Source: Arachis hypogaea
Lineage: Eukaryota > Streptophyta > Magnoliopsida > Fabales > Fabaceae
Reading direction: 5' to 3'
DNA length: 64,000 bases
NCBI RefSeq assembly: GCF_003086295.3
Contig: NC_092051.1
Location: forward strand, 69,441,772 to 69,505,771
Shown: piece by piece, positions 24,295 through 35,639 of the stretch
Layout: each line of letters opens with the position of its first letter
How positions within the stretch are numbered: the first letter of the stretch is position 1
Program-made: the position numbers and the translations under genes
The notes under the pieces: generated by a model
The model's input: only the letters and a program-made list of their open reading frames with translations
Database searches by the model: none
Told to the model about the DNA's origin: nothing

Positions 24295-24590
24295 CTTTTG
24301 GCCACGCTTTTAAAGCGTGCCAAAAGGCTTCTAGGAAACGGCTACGCTTTTCGAACGCAGCAATAACAAAACTCTATTGCTACGCTTTAAAAGCGTGGCG
24401 GTTTCTCTCTACGGCTACGCTTTTCAAGTGTGGCAAATAAAGGCGTGGCTAAATCTCGCATCAATTGCCACTCTCATAAAAGCGTGGTCATTGACACCTT
24501 TCGCCACGCTTTTGAAGCGTAGCAAAAAAAACGTGGCCAAATCTTTATTTTATCGCCACCCTCATAAAAGCATGGCCATAGGCCTTTTTT
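24295..24590. repeat. Right subterminal repeats of CACTA1
   Basis: The same CGCTTTTAAAGCGTGCC and CGCCACGCTTTTGAAGCG units as at the left end, here in the last 300 bp. Confidence 0.85.
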
Positions 24591-24836
24591 CTTGTAGTGA
24601 CTAATCCTAATAAATTTAAAATCTAATATCTAAAACTAAAAATTAAAATAATATCTTTTCCTAACATCAGATTTGAATTTAAATTTGAATTAATTTAAAT
24701 AATCAAGTCTTCAAGGGATGGATGGGGACCACTTATTTCTCCATTCTGCAGCTTCTAATCTGTGTTTTCTGGGCTGAAAACTGGGTCAAAACAGCCCAGA
24801 AATCGCCCCCAACGTTTTCTGCATTTTTTTGCACGT

Positions 24837-24985
24837 GGCACATGTGACGCGTCTACGTCGTCCACGCGTTCGCGTCATTTGTGCAGATTCCAATCCATGC
24901 GTTCGCGTCAGGCACGCGATCGGGTCATTGCGATCTCCTCCATTCTGCGCGGTCGTATGAGCCATGCGTCCGCGTCGGTATTCGC
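24837..24985. repeat. CpG-palindrome array in the FIDEL-like LTR
   Basis: Units such as GACGCGTCTACGTC, CACGCGTTCGCGTCA and CATGCGTCCGCGTC occur in about 150 bp. A similar motif is used by the Athila-type LTRs, though the two families otherwise differ. Confidence 0.8.
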
Positions 24986-25178
24986 TGGTCATCTCCTTCG
25001 TTTCTTCTCTTTCTCTACAGAAACTTCATCAAATCCATCCGAATGCTATCTAAAATAAATAAAATTGTACAAAACTTAAAATAGCATCCATAGTGGTTAA
25101 AATATAACTAATTCTTAATTAAACTCAACAAATTAGATGCAAATTCACTTAGGAAAAGATAGAAAAGATGCTCACGCA

Positions 25179-26545
25179 TGACTGACTGAATAGGAACCTC
25201 TGGGTCTGCAGCCTGAATCTGATGCGGGGCCCCCTGTTGGGACACAACCTGCTCCGTGCCTGCCTGCACAGCATCTCTCTATGGATGGGCCTCCGCCTTA
25301 TGATCATCCGCCTCTTCCTCAGATGGCTCTGATGGGGTGTCAGGCTCGGAAGGGATGTCGCTGCCAGAACGGATCATCAGCTTCAGGTGCTCATAGCGTC
25401 GCTTGCTGTGACGCTCAGATCTCTCGTATCGGTGCCGGTTGCGGCGCTCCATCTGGTCTAGCTACTGAAACAGGCGGTGCACTAAGTGATAAACTGGCTC
25501 TGAGGCAGGTGGAGGTGCAGTGGTGGTAGCAGGGGTAGCTGTAGAGGAAGAGGGGCCGGCAGATGGTGTGGCTGTCTCACCAGGAGCTGTGAGGAATGGA
25601 GGTCTGTAGCCTAAAGCCAGAAAGTTTCTGCTGTGAGGGATAATCTTCTTACATTCTGCAGCAGGTGGCTTCTCATCAGCATCCTCCCAAGGCACGTCAG
25701 CTCGACGGCCAAGCTGTGTAATCAGATATGGAAAGGGGAGAGTGCCTCGGACGTGGACCCTGGCCATGTAGTACCGGATGAAGCGTAGCAGGTACAGGTC
25801 CTTACCCTCCATCACACACCATAGGAGGGTGATCATAGCGGCAGGTAGCTCCGTCTCGTGAGTACTTAGCATAATAAAGTTGCTTAGGATCTGATGCCAT
25901 AGCCGAGCCTTATCGTTCAAGTATGTCCGCTTGATTCCCTTAGGCATGGTGGTGTTCTGACCCATGACCCATGGAACAGTCGGGTCAAGGGCTATCCTTG
26001 CCTTGACGGCATCCCAGTCAAACTTCATGAAGCGCATGTCCTCCTTAGCCTTTTGATAACCATCTGGCTGATCGGATTTAGGCAGGAGCTTCAGAACATC
26101 CTCTATGGCCTCTTCAGTGACCAGTATCTGCTTCCCTCTTAGGTTTACTGCATCTAGGGAAGTTTTAAAGTAATTTCAGTAAAATTCCCTTACCCAAGAT
26201 GCATTGACCTCAGTCAGGTTTCTCTCCAGGAAGAACCAGCCTCTTTGTTTGATCTGATCAGAGGTGTATTACTGGAGTTCTTCTGGAATTTTCAGAGTCC
26301 TCTCCAGGTACAAGTTCCTGGAGGTTGCAAACACCGGATACTTCAGCTCACAGTATCGGTTTGCAAACTTAATGGGATCAGTAGCAGGGAGTATCTGGTC
26401 AGCCTTCTCATGCGGGGTAAAGTGTTTCTCCCGCCAGGAGTCATCATGCATATGTCCAGGATGGACATGGAGGATTCTCCTCTTTTTCGTTCGCCAGTTG
26501 TTGCCTTTCCCTTTCCTTTTCTTTGGGTGTCAGATATCCTGAAAA
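25179..26545 (-). pseudogene. A2 copy of the ORF after integrase
   Basis: On the minus strand the sequence reads RKGKGKATTGERKRGE, then IKFANRYCELKYPVF, WVREFY and VTEEAIEDVL. The longest open piece (26037 to 25462) contains MRFMKFDWDAVKARIAL, RLWHQILSNFIMLSTHETEL and a Ser/Thr/Pro-rich tail. After a stop at 25462 it continues RRNRHRYERSERHSKRRY. Order and motifs parallel the A1 ORF at 11428-12680, so the protein is a family trait. Stops occur near 26270, 26175 and 25462, and it is split from its C-terminus (18006-18136) by the inserted LTR. No enzyme motif is recognised. Confidence 0.72.
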
Positions 26546-27540
26546 ACAGAAAACCAGGATATAATAAAAATAGGAAAACAAGTAGGCAAATCACAAAATA
26601 AGCATATAGTGGCAAAGGAGCAGTGGAGAAATGAAAATCAGTTAAGTAAATGTGCATTAAGGATTGAATAGGAGTTGAAAGTCCGAGAAGAAAAATTAAC
26701 AATCCAAAATGTATTAGAAATCATGTTAATTAGGAAAAATTATCATCATGCCTTGGTTAGAAGGTTAAAGAGAATAGTGAAAAACCAGAAGAGATGTTTT
26801 GAAAGGTTAGGTTGGTTAGGAAGGAAAAAAGAGTTTAGGAAGTTAAAATTAGTGAATTAGTAAAAAGTGGGTTAGAGTAAGTGGGATGATGATCATTTTC
26901 TAAGTAACAAGCATTCTCAATTAGAAGCTATAGTTAACTCATATCCAAACAAGGGAATCAGGTTGATGATGAATAAAAAATTGGAAGCTAAACATCAAAA
27001 ATGCAGATTATGAACCAGGAAATCAAAAAGAATAAGAAAGCTTGCCCTGGTATTCATGAATTGGTTTGGTAAAAGTAGAGTAAAGCAGAGTTCAAAGTGC
27101 CAAAACCAAGACATGAATGGAAACAAAACAGTTTACAGAAAATTGGGCAGCATTCCGGCTAAAATTGGATGTTCCCAGAAAATAAATAGTAAGCAGGAGT
27201 CATATGAATTAAAACAAACTGTAATTAGATATAATTAGTGTGAACAAGAAAGAACATTTGCAATAGCAGCATGAACAGTAAGAACAGCATATGAACAATA
27301 CTAACATTACAGCAACAGTAGAATGGCGAAAATTATAAGGCAAGTAGCATGAACAGCGCAATTAATCAGGCCTAAATCCACTAACCACATCCTAGGCTAC
27401 CTAACCACCTAGAATCCACTACAACATGCATATCTAACTAGCCTAATTATGAACATAAACAGAAAAATATGTAATTAACTAGGAATTGAAAGAAGGGTGG
27501 CATTCGTCGGAACCTGGTAGGCGTAAGAATGAAAGTGGGG

Positions 27541-27960
27541 CAGAATGATGGCTGGGGAATGGTGGTGGTGGCGGCTGACGCGGCGGTTGAGGGTGGCGCG
27601 GCAGCGGTGGGGACTGTTCGGAGGTAGGGGGTTCGAGTGGGCTAATGGGGGTAGGGTAGGGGGTAATGGTGAAGAGGGGGGTTGGAAGGGAGGGGTTTGC
27701 GGCGGTGACGATGTGGTGGGCGGTGGTTATCCGCGGTGGTGGCAGCGGTGGTTAAAGGAAGAAGAGAGAGAGAAAGAGAAGAAAGAGAGGGAAGGGAGAA
27801 GGGGGTGGCGCGGCGGCGGTGGGGTCTGGGTGGTCGACGGTGGGGCGGTGGTCGGTGGTGGTGGCTGGAAGTGGGTGGTGGTGGTTGCAGAGAAGAGAGG
27901 AAGGAGAAGGGGGTTGAGGGGCACGAATGGGTAGGGTTTCGCGTCGATGGGGGGTTATCG
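27541..27960. repeat. GGT/GGA-rich low-complexity tract
   Basis: Strand-biased G-rich sequence with many GGTGGTGG and GAAGAGAG runs. It allows long ORFs in several frames (Gly/Trp/Arg on one strand, Pro/His/Ser on the other), none of them gene-like. Confidence 0.85.
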
Positions 27961-27969
27961 AATTTGAAT

Positions 27970-28290
27970 CCACGCGATCGCGTGGGACACGCGGTCACGT
28001 GGCTGGGGTGGAATGGGAATTGACGCGATCGCGTGAGTGATGCGATCGCATGGAATGGGTAAAAGGATGAATGACGCGGTCGCGTGAGGCATGCGACTGC
28101 GTCATTGGAAATTGTGCTAAACGCGCAATTCCAGCGTCGTTTCAGCGCAACTCTCTGTCTCCTTTGGGGTGTTGTGCAATCCACGCGACGCGATCGCGTC
28201 GCTCACGCTGTCGCGTGGGTTTGGTGTTATGCAAGTGACGCGATCGCGTTAGTGACGCGATCGCGTTAGTGACGCGACCGCGTGGGTCGT
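27970..28290. repeat. CpG-palindrome array (A2)
   Basis: About a dozen ACGCGATCGCGT-type units, many perfect 12-bp palindromes, the counterpart of 10081-10640. Confidence 0.88.
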
Positions 28291-28365
28291 TTGTGCGAAA
28301 CGCACAATAGCCGCACGATTCCAGCCCAACTTTCTGGGCGTAGGATCCTTACGCCGATTTACAGA

Positions 28366-28804
28366 TTCTATAATTGTTGATTGGTTAGATGAAGAACAAA
28401 GTTATAGAAAGTAAGGATAAAAAGAAGAATAGAGTGATTAACCCAATAAACACTGAGTGACTAGAGAGTCAACACAAAATCCAGTGAGGGTTCAATAGCT
28501 CATCAACATATATCTCTGCTTAAATTATTAATTGTCTTGCAAAATTGTAAAATATTTTTCTCTCCCATCTCAATTGTAAAGGTACTTTATCACTATCTAA
28601 GGTTTGGCTATATATATAAGATTCCTTGAGAATGTGAATTAATTCAACTAAATGTAAGCTTTATACACAAGGGAATAACAAATTAGAATTGCATGATTCA
28701 TTTAGGTAGTTGCATTTAGAATAGATTGCATTGCATGAGATTCCACCACTTTAACCTTACCTTACTCTTTGTCTTAGATTTAGCATGAGGACATGCTATT
28801 GTTT
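28366..28804 (+). mobile_element. 3' untranslated end of Athila-type element A3
   Basis: This 440-bp stretch is an inverted, nearly identical copy of 16280-16719. The match begins exactly at the break with A2 at 28365. Confidence 0.8.
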
Positions 28805-28818
28805 AAGTGTGGGGAGGT
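28805..28818 (+). other. Polypurine tract of A3
   Basis: AAGTGTGGGGAGGT immediately before TGATAAACCC. Confidence 0.88.
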
Positions 28819-30259
28819 TGATAAACCCATATTTTATGATATATTTTGTGCCTAATTTAAGTGATTTATTCAATCCTTCACTCACTTATTCATATAAATT
28901 GCATGGTTTTACTTTCCCTTCCTTATCATGTGATGTATGTGAAAAACATGTTTCCTATGCTTTAAAAATGATAATTTTAATTTCCCTTTATTACCATTCG
29001 ATGCCGTGATTCGTGTGTTGAGTAATTTCAGATCTTCTAAGGCAGGAATGACTTAAAGGATGGAAAGGAAACATACAAAATTGGAAGGAAAGCATAAAAC
29101 GGAGTTTTTGAAGAAACTGGCAGTGACGCGACTGCGTGATTGATGCGATCGCGCGCCATAAGCGAAACGCATATGACGCGGACGCATGACTGAAGCGACT
29201 GCGTGACAAGGAAAACTCCAAATGACGCGACCGCGTGACCCACGCGGACGCGTGACCCACGCGGACGCGTGACAGAGGCCACGCACCAGAAATTATAGAA
29301 AACGCTCCCAGCGATTTCTGAAGCCCTTTTTTGCCCAAATCCAAGTCTAGAAGGCACAGATCAGAGGTTATGAAGTGGGGGAATACATCCATTAAGAGGA
29401 GAGTCTCCAATTAGTTAGTATGGATGAATTAGATGTAGTTTTGAGGGAGAGGTTCTCTCCTCTCTCTTTTAGGATTTAGAATTAGGAATTTATTCGCTTT
29501 CAGGATTATCTCTTTTTATCAGGTTCAATATTCCTTTTTATTATTTTCTCAATTTAATTTATGAATTCTTCTATGTTACAGATTATTCTTTGAATTAATG
29601 TTATTTGAGGTATTTCAGTTTATTATTGCTCTCTTTTATTTACATTACTGTTGCTTCCAATCTGAAGACATTTTTATTCCAATAGATTTACTTTTTCCCT
29701 TTTGGTCTTGGTTAAGAAATCAGTAACTCAGGAGTTATCAAACTTAACGTGATCGATAATTATTATCTTTGCTAATTGAATTGAACTTCAATAATCCCAA
29801 TCTTTTTCTAGGAATTAACTAGGATTTGAAGATCAAACTAATTAGCCACTTGACCTTCCCTTGCTCTAGTAAAGGTTAACTAAGTGGAATTAAGATTCAA
29901 TTTTCATCATCATTTATAAGGATAACTAGGATAGGACTTCCAATTCCTCATACCTTGCCAAAAGTGTATTTTACAGTTATTTATTTATTTTACAGTCTTT
30001 TACTTATTTTAATTGCAATTTAAATTACTTGTTCCTCATCTTCAAAACCCCGATTTACAATCTTCATAACCAATAATAAGAACATACTTCCCAGCAGTTC
30101 CTTGAGAAGACGACCCGAGGTTTGAATACTTCGGTTATCAATTTTAAAGGGATTTGTTACTTGTGACAACCAAAACGTTTGTAAGAAAGGTTGATTGCTT
30201 GGTTTAGTAACTATACTTGCAATGAGAGTTTACTATAACCTCTAAACCATCAATCTTCA
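28819..30259 (+). mobile_element. 3' LTR of Athila-type element A3
   Basis: It starts TGATAAACCCATA at 28819 and probably ends CCATCAATCTTCA at 30259, giving 1441 bp, close to the other LTRs of this group (1446, 1466 and 1425 bp). The end blocks GTGACAACCAAAACG and CTTGCAATGAG resemble the end of the solo LTR at 52267-53691. A CpG array lies at 29120-29280. The right end is inferred. Confidence 0.8.
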
Positions 30260-30295
30260 GTTCTTTCAGTCGTCATATAGTTTCTTTTAAATTCA

Positions 30296-32060
30296 TACCC
30301 CTCAGTATTAGATTTGATGATGATATAGAGGATCTTCCAATTGATCAGAATGTTCATCGAAAAAAACTTGCTCAGGCTATAGCAAAACATGATCTTGCAT
30401 TTAGCTTTGTTGAGTATGAGGGTATTATAGATTTTATTAATTATATTAGTCCAACAATTATAATGCCTTCTAGAAACACTTTAGTTTTAGATTTTAAAAT
30501 GATTTATTCAACAGAGAAAGAGAAAGAGAAATTGAAGCAGAAGATGTCTAGGATACTAAATAGAATTTGTTTGACATCTGATGTGTGGACATCATCTACC
30601 ATTGAAGGATATATTTGTCTGACAACTCATTTGTTGATGAGAATTGGCGACTAGTGAGAAAGATTTTAAATTTTTGTCGAATGATTCCTCCCCATACTAG
30701 AACTGATCTGGAAGCAATCTTATTTAACTCTTTGAAGCAATGGGGTATTGATAAGAAAGTATTCTCTATTACTTTAGATAATGCTTCTGCAAATGACAAC
30801 ACGTAAAACATCTTAAAAACTCATCTACGTAAGCAGAATAGTTTGCTTTGCGATGGAGAATATTTTCATGTACGTTGCTCTGCTCACATTTTAAATTTGA
30901 TTGTGCAAGAAGGGTTAAAGGTGGCTGCTCGAGCTTTATTTAAAATAAGAGAGAGTGTGAAATTTAAAGATTGTGTGCAGCAAGCAAAAATTGAAGAAAG
31001 TGTTGGTCTAAAATCAGATGTTCCAACTCGATGGAATTCTACATATATGATGTTGAAAAGTGCAATTAAATTTGAAAAAGTGTTTGACATCCTTAGTGTT
31101 ATAGACAGAGCTTATAAAGATTGTCCGACAAATGAAGAATAGAGCTTAGCAAAAAAAATGTGTGAATTTTTAGAGCCATTTTATGAAATTACAAACCTCA
31201 TTTCAGGTCCATCATATCCAACATCAAATTTGTATTTTATGCAAGTTTGGAAAATTGAATGTCTTTTGGAAGACAATCAAACTTGTGATGATGTTGTTAT
31301 TATGAACATGGCTTTTAGAATGAAGATGAAGTTTGATAAATATTGGAAGGATTATAGTACTGTCTTGGCTTTTGGGGTAATTCTTGATTCTCGATTAAAC
31401 TTAAAGTTCTTGAGGTTTTGTTACAAAAAACTAGATCCTTCAACCTTTGAATTAAAGGCAAATGAAGTATTGGAGAAATTTAAAAGGTTGTACGGAGAGT
31501 ATATAAATACTTTTAGTGGTTCAACAATTTCTCAAAGTAGTAACCAATCTCCTAAGTCACCTGAAGGAAGAAGGCTTACAAAGAAGAGCAAATGGTGATG
31601 AAGGTATTTAATTTTAATATAGTATTATTTTTCTCCTATTATGTTTATTCGTTATTTAAATAATCTTTATACTACATCTTTTAGGAGTTCAGAGAATTTG
31701 ACTGTGAAACCCAAACTTCCAAGGATAAAGATGAATTAGAGATTTATCTAAAGGAAGGTTTGATTCACACCAATGAAGATGATTTGAAGTATGATGTGCT
31801 GAATTTTTGGAAGATTAATGAGGATAGGTTTTCCACTCTGTCAGTTATGGCTAGAGATGTTTTAAGTATTTCCATCACTACGGTAGCATCTGAGTCTGCA
31901 TTCAGTATTGGTGGACGTGTTTTAACAAAATACAGATGTTCCACTCTTCATGAGCATGTCCAAATGCTTATTTGCACAAGGAGTTGGTTACGTGGATTTG
32001 TTCCAAATCATGATGGTAAACATTTATGCTATTTTTTTCAAATAATATTTTAAATTGAGT
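30296..32060 (+). pseudogene. hAT transposase pseudogene
   Basis: Conceptual translation gives a plant hAT (Ac/Tam3-like) transposase without its N-terminal zinc finger. It starts FDDDIEDLPIDQNVHRKK, then ICLTSDVWTSS (the conserved W region of the RNase H-like fold), FSITLDNASANDN, FHVRCSAHILNLIVQEGL and SDVPTRWNSTYMML, then a middle hAT-specific region. After an intron-like gap (about 31609-31683, GTATTT to TTTTAG) comes the dimerisation region: YDVLNFWKIN, then ISITTVASESAFSIGGRVL and TRSWL. Frameshifts near 30640 and 31560 and stops at about 30804 (TAA) and 31140 (TAG) show it is dead. The intact enzyme would cut and join transposon ends in the nucleus. Confidence 0.92.
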
Positions 32061-32518
32061 TTCTAACTATTTTTTAATTGGCTGATTTTAGATGATGAAA
32101 TTGGTGAAATTCATGAAGAAGAAATGTCAACAGAAACGATGCATCCCCCTCAACATTCATGATTTTAGATGATGAATTTTTGTGTCAACTTTATTTTGAT
32201 TTTCTAGAGACATTATTGATGGTAGATACTAAAAAGTAAAGAGAAGGGTGATGAGATAGTGAATGCCATGTTTGATTTTTTAATGTTTATAGTTAAAAGT
32301 TGGATTTAATATAATCAATGCACATTATTAATGACTTTTAATAAGTTTTATGTGTGTTGTTGAGATAGAGAATGTAAAAAAAAAAAGAAAAAAAAAGAAA
32401 AGAGGACTAGGTGACCCATGGGTTGGCCCTAGGGCTTTTTAAAAATTTGACCCTATTAGTTATAGGGCTTTTTATTCTTCTAGCCTTATAAAGTAGGGCC
32501 AAACATATTGACACCATT
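32061..32518 (+). mobile_element. hAT 3' flank and probable terminus
   Basis: Non-coding DNA after the transposase ends in GGCCCTAGGGC and TAGGGCC repeats and ATTGACACC at 32507-32515. That resembles the inverted TAGGGGTGTCAAT terminus common in plant hAT elements. The left end is missing. Boundary and terminus are inferred. Confidence 0.5.
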
Positions 32519-34995
32519 ATATGTGAGGTTGTTGGAATTGCATTGTGTAGAATTTTTGCAATTTCTGCATCATTGGCAGCAGGATGAACGAATTTCAAGG
32601 AGCAGACCAGACCAAAATTTTGTATGAAATTATTTTTCTATGAAATTTTAATGTGTTTTGAATGTATCATAAAAATTTCAGAATTAATTGATAAGTGGAT
32701 TGGGAGAAATGAATTTTTGAAGATTGATGGTTTCTGCAGAAAATTGTGTCCTCTTACTGCAGAAGTACTAACTTCGAACCCACTTAACTTTTAATTCTGA
32801 TAAGGATTAACTTGAAACTAGTGATAACTTGAAGCTTTGTATGTCTACAATCTTCAGTTTAAATTTTAGATCGATACCACATTTAGCCAATTAAATATGA
32901 TGCAGGGAAGGTGGCTAACACCCTAAATTATGAAAACCGTTTTCAAAAAAACAAGGCAACGTTCCCGATTGAATAACATTTTCATACGACATGTTATTGA
33001 TCCAGGATTTATTTTGTTTGAAATCTAAATGAGTCTTATTTGATGTTACCAATTTTGAAAGGCAATGAGTGAAAATTGGAATTTTAATTTATTTATCAAG
33101 TTTACTGTACCCTACTGTTTTTCTGTAATGATAGTAGAATTTTGAAAGATTTGTACAAGTTTCAATTATGGTCGGATTGCCCAGAACTAAGTTTTATTTT
33201 CTAAACCTGTGATTTTACAATAATTAAGGGAATTAAAGAGAGCCTAATGACCAATTAAAGATGTCTACGTGACTAATTGTTAAGGAGGGTTTGAAAGTGT
33301 TAAGATTAAAGGAACCTGCATGGGTGGCGCTAGTACCATTTTAAGGAAGGTTATGCCAAATTTTCTTTTTGTAAGAATACATGAACTTAGTTAAAAGGTG
33401 TAAACTATCCCTAAAAGAATTAATGTTAAATGGTGATGCGGAGGTATGTGTATCAAATGGTAATGCGGAGGTACGTTTAATAATGTGGTGATGCAGATGT
33501 GTGTATGTAATTGGTGATGTGGAAGTATAATTAAAAGAAGAAAAATGACAAACCATGAATGGATAATGATTCATGAGAAATATTTGTTTTATTGGGCCTT
33601 TGTACCAAAGTGCTAATGCGGAAGTGCCCGCCTGACTGATAGCCTAAGGTTGCTAATGCGGGAATGTTCGCCTAACTGATAGCATAATGTATGTTGAATG
33701 GGACTTATGCCAAATTACTAATGCGAAAGAGCCCGCTTGACTGATAGCCTAAGATTGCTAATGCGGGAATGTTCGCCTAACTGATAGCCTGTTTCTACCG
33801 TGATGCCAAGATATCCTAACTGACATGGGTTTGTCCATGATGATAATTGTGCCTGACTGACACGGTAAAGAGACCATATTCGAGGTTTGCCTCGAGTAAC
33901 GTTAGGTTGCGGGTAGACAACCGACGCATGACCTCATGGCATATACTAGGAACAGACAAGCATCATAAATTAGTTGTGCATTTGATTGTGACTGTTTACT
34001 GTTTATTCTTTCTACTATGTGTTATCTACTTCTTGTTAATTTTCTATTCTCTGATTCTTATTTGTGTTTTAAATTTGTATAATTGCAATTTCTCCAAAAC
34101 ATAGATTAAGATAGTAAAAACTAGGAACAATAGCAATAGAGAATAGCATAAGAAGCGGCATTAACCCTAATGGAAGATGCCAAGATAGAGTTATATCAGA
34201 GTCGCGATACGGAAGTAGCAAATAGACTTAGCAAGCAATTTATTACGATAGAGCCAGAACTCTAGGTTTCACGAGAGAGATGTGTTTTCACAGTGTCGCC
34301 TTACTGGGAACCATATAGGTTCTCACCCCTTCCTTTTCTTTTTTTCCCCCAGATGGGGGATCTCGACTTGTCTGCCACCACTGGAGTTCTATTCAGAGAG
34401 GTACCAGAGGAGCATGTAGTTTTGGATCCTACAGGATATGCTTGAGACTAGTCCTGAGACGATGTCTGTAGACTTGTGCCCCGATGGTGGAAAGAATGTA
34501 GGATAGATGGTCTTTGTTCCTTAGACTTTGCTTTTCCTCACTTTTGTAGAATTTTGAAGGGTAGAACTTGATATTTTCTTTTCTTTTTTAGTCCGGGTAC
34601 CTGTTTAGAGGTTTTCTATATGAACTAGGTATTCTGGAAAGTTGTCAGTTGTATATAAGTGTATATGTGTATATATATATAAGCGTGTCAAGTTTGTATG
34701 ACTAACTTAAGACGTATATATGTATGAAAGCTTTTTTGTAATCTTGTTGCTATTTTAATTTTGCTGTTAGGTTGCTATTTATTTTATATTATATATCTCT
34801 GATGATGTTTTGGTTTTTGCTAACCAATTTTTTGAGAAAAACATATGATAAAAAAAAGCTAACATACGTGATTCCGTTAGTATGAAAGGCTCATATGTAG
34901 TAAATATCATCGACTCTAGGGTTTTATAGGACTACTGGGGAGTAACACCTGACAACTGACAGTGATCTGGACCTGTCAGAAATTGGGTCGTTACA
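32519..34995 (+). mobile_element. Truncated 5' LTR of gypsy-type element G3
   Basis: This 2.48 kb stretch is a close direct repeat of 36919-39375. It ends GGGTCGTTACA at 34995, four bases before a tRNA-Met PBS, so it is the 5' LTR. Its first 1.28 kb (present at 35640-36918) are missing, replaced by the hAT remnant. It has no coding capacity. Confidence 0.88.
33600..33795 (+). repeat. Tandem units GCTAATGCGG..CTGATAGCCTAAG (G3 5' LTR)
   Basis: Four degenerate units of roughly 40-60 bp, each with CTAATGCGGGAATGTTCGCC and CTAACTGATAGC. A second short array (GGTGATGCGGAGGTA, 33430-33530) precedes it. Both recur in the 3' LTR. Confidence 0.8.
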
Positions 34996-34999
34996 ATTA

Positions 35000-35010
35000 T
35001 GGTATCAGAG
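35000..35010 (+). other. Primer-binding site of G3 (tRNA-Met)
   Basis: TGGTATCAGAG follows the LTR end at 34995, the same site as in G1. Confidence 0.85.
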
Positions 35011-35626
35011 TAGTTCGTTCCTGATAGAGCCCGGGAATGGACTGACTATGCTTCGTTGCATACTCTGCTTTTTGTTTTCTCATGCTATTAGGGTATCTTC
35101 ATTGATGTATTTAGCATGATCATCTGCGAGCACTTGTTCAGAAATTATTCATACTTGACCTGATATGTTAAGGCTGATCACCTTAATGTTGATTATTGGG
35201 AATGAATAAGACCTCAATGATTGTGACTAGACGAATTTATCGATATAGGATTTCTCGCAACACATGCGATTATCAGATAGACCGCCATCATAAAACTTTT
35301 AAACGCCGATAACTATATTTGTGTGGCACGTAGCTATTGTACTTAGAAGTACAGTTGACTGTTAGATGTTGGGATAGAAATAGCACGAGAATGGTAACGA
35401 TAAATCTAAAACAGCCCAATGTGAGTGATGCACGGTGGAAGCATGATGACACGAGGCACGATCGTGAAGAGTTTCCATCGATTCACTTACGGATGTCCTT
35501 AGGATCGAACTCCTTTCCGTGTAAGATGAGCATTGCATTAATTTAATACCATAGTTGGGACATGTTCCTCTTAAGAGTTATCAACCCTTAAGATATACTC
35601 AAAATTTCGAGGATAAAACTTTTTGT
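35011..35626 (+). mobile_element. Short non-coding internal region of G3
   Basis: Only 616 bp separate the PBS from the polypurine tract, and no gag or pol motif is visible. The last bases, AAAATTTCGAGGATAAAACT, resemble the end of pol in related gypsy elements, so the internal part probably arose by deletion of a full element. Confidence 0.75.
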
Positions 35627-35639
35627 AAGGTGGGTGGGA
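35627..35639 (+). other. Polypurine tract of G3
   Basis: AAGGTGGGTGGGA directly precedes the 3' LTR start TATAACACCCCG. Confidence 0.8.

Larger units (their letters stand above)
18980..24599. mobile_element. CACTA1, complete non-autonomous CACTA transposon with captured exons
   Basis: 5620 bp bounded by CACTACAAGAAAA at 18980 and its inverted copy TTTTCTTGTAGTG ending at 24599, with the 3-bp duplication ACT on both sides (18977-18979, 24600-24602). Both ends hold many copies of a subterminal motif like GCCACGCTTTTAAAGCGTGGC. No transposase is recognisable, so movement would need an enzyme supplied elsewhere. The interior contains minus-strand exon-like pieces with splice signals (23547-23710, 22669-22719, 22353-22478, 21599-21622), which makes it a gene-capturing CACTA. 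Confidence 0.92.
18137..25178 (-). mobile_element. FIDEL-like solo LTR, interrupted by CACTA1
   Basis: The left part (18137-18979) reads, on the minus strand, like the end of peanut FIDEL-type LTRs: the AATCCTCGTGGGATCGACCC and GTATTACTTGG blocks are shared with the LTR at 40471-41988. The right part (24603-25178) contains the LTR start and a CpG array. Without the CACTA element the LTR is about 1.42 kb. The 7-bp TGACTGA occurs on both flanks (18130-18136 and 25179-25185), which fits a 5-bp target duplication with an ambiguous boundary. It splits the A2 downstream ORF. Confidence 0.75.
26546..28365 (-). mobile_element. A2 spacer upstream of its downstream ORF
   Basis: 1.8 kb with no supported gene. 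From right to left it holds a CpG-palindrome array (27970-28290), a purine/GGT-rich tract (27541-27960; C/T-rich on the element strand) and AT-rich DNA, the order seen in A1 at 10081-11427. No pol is present; the element breaks at 28365. Confidence 0.75.

Noticed and set aside
27545..28184. Overlapping long ORFs (Gly/Trp-rich and Pro/His-rich)
   Set aside because: Low-complexity GGT/GGA tract lacking stops in many frames; no protein family.
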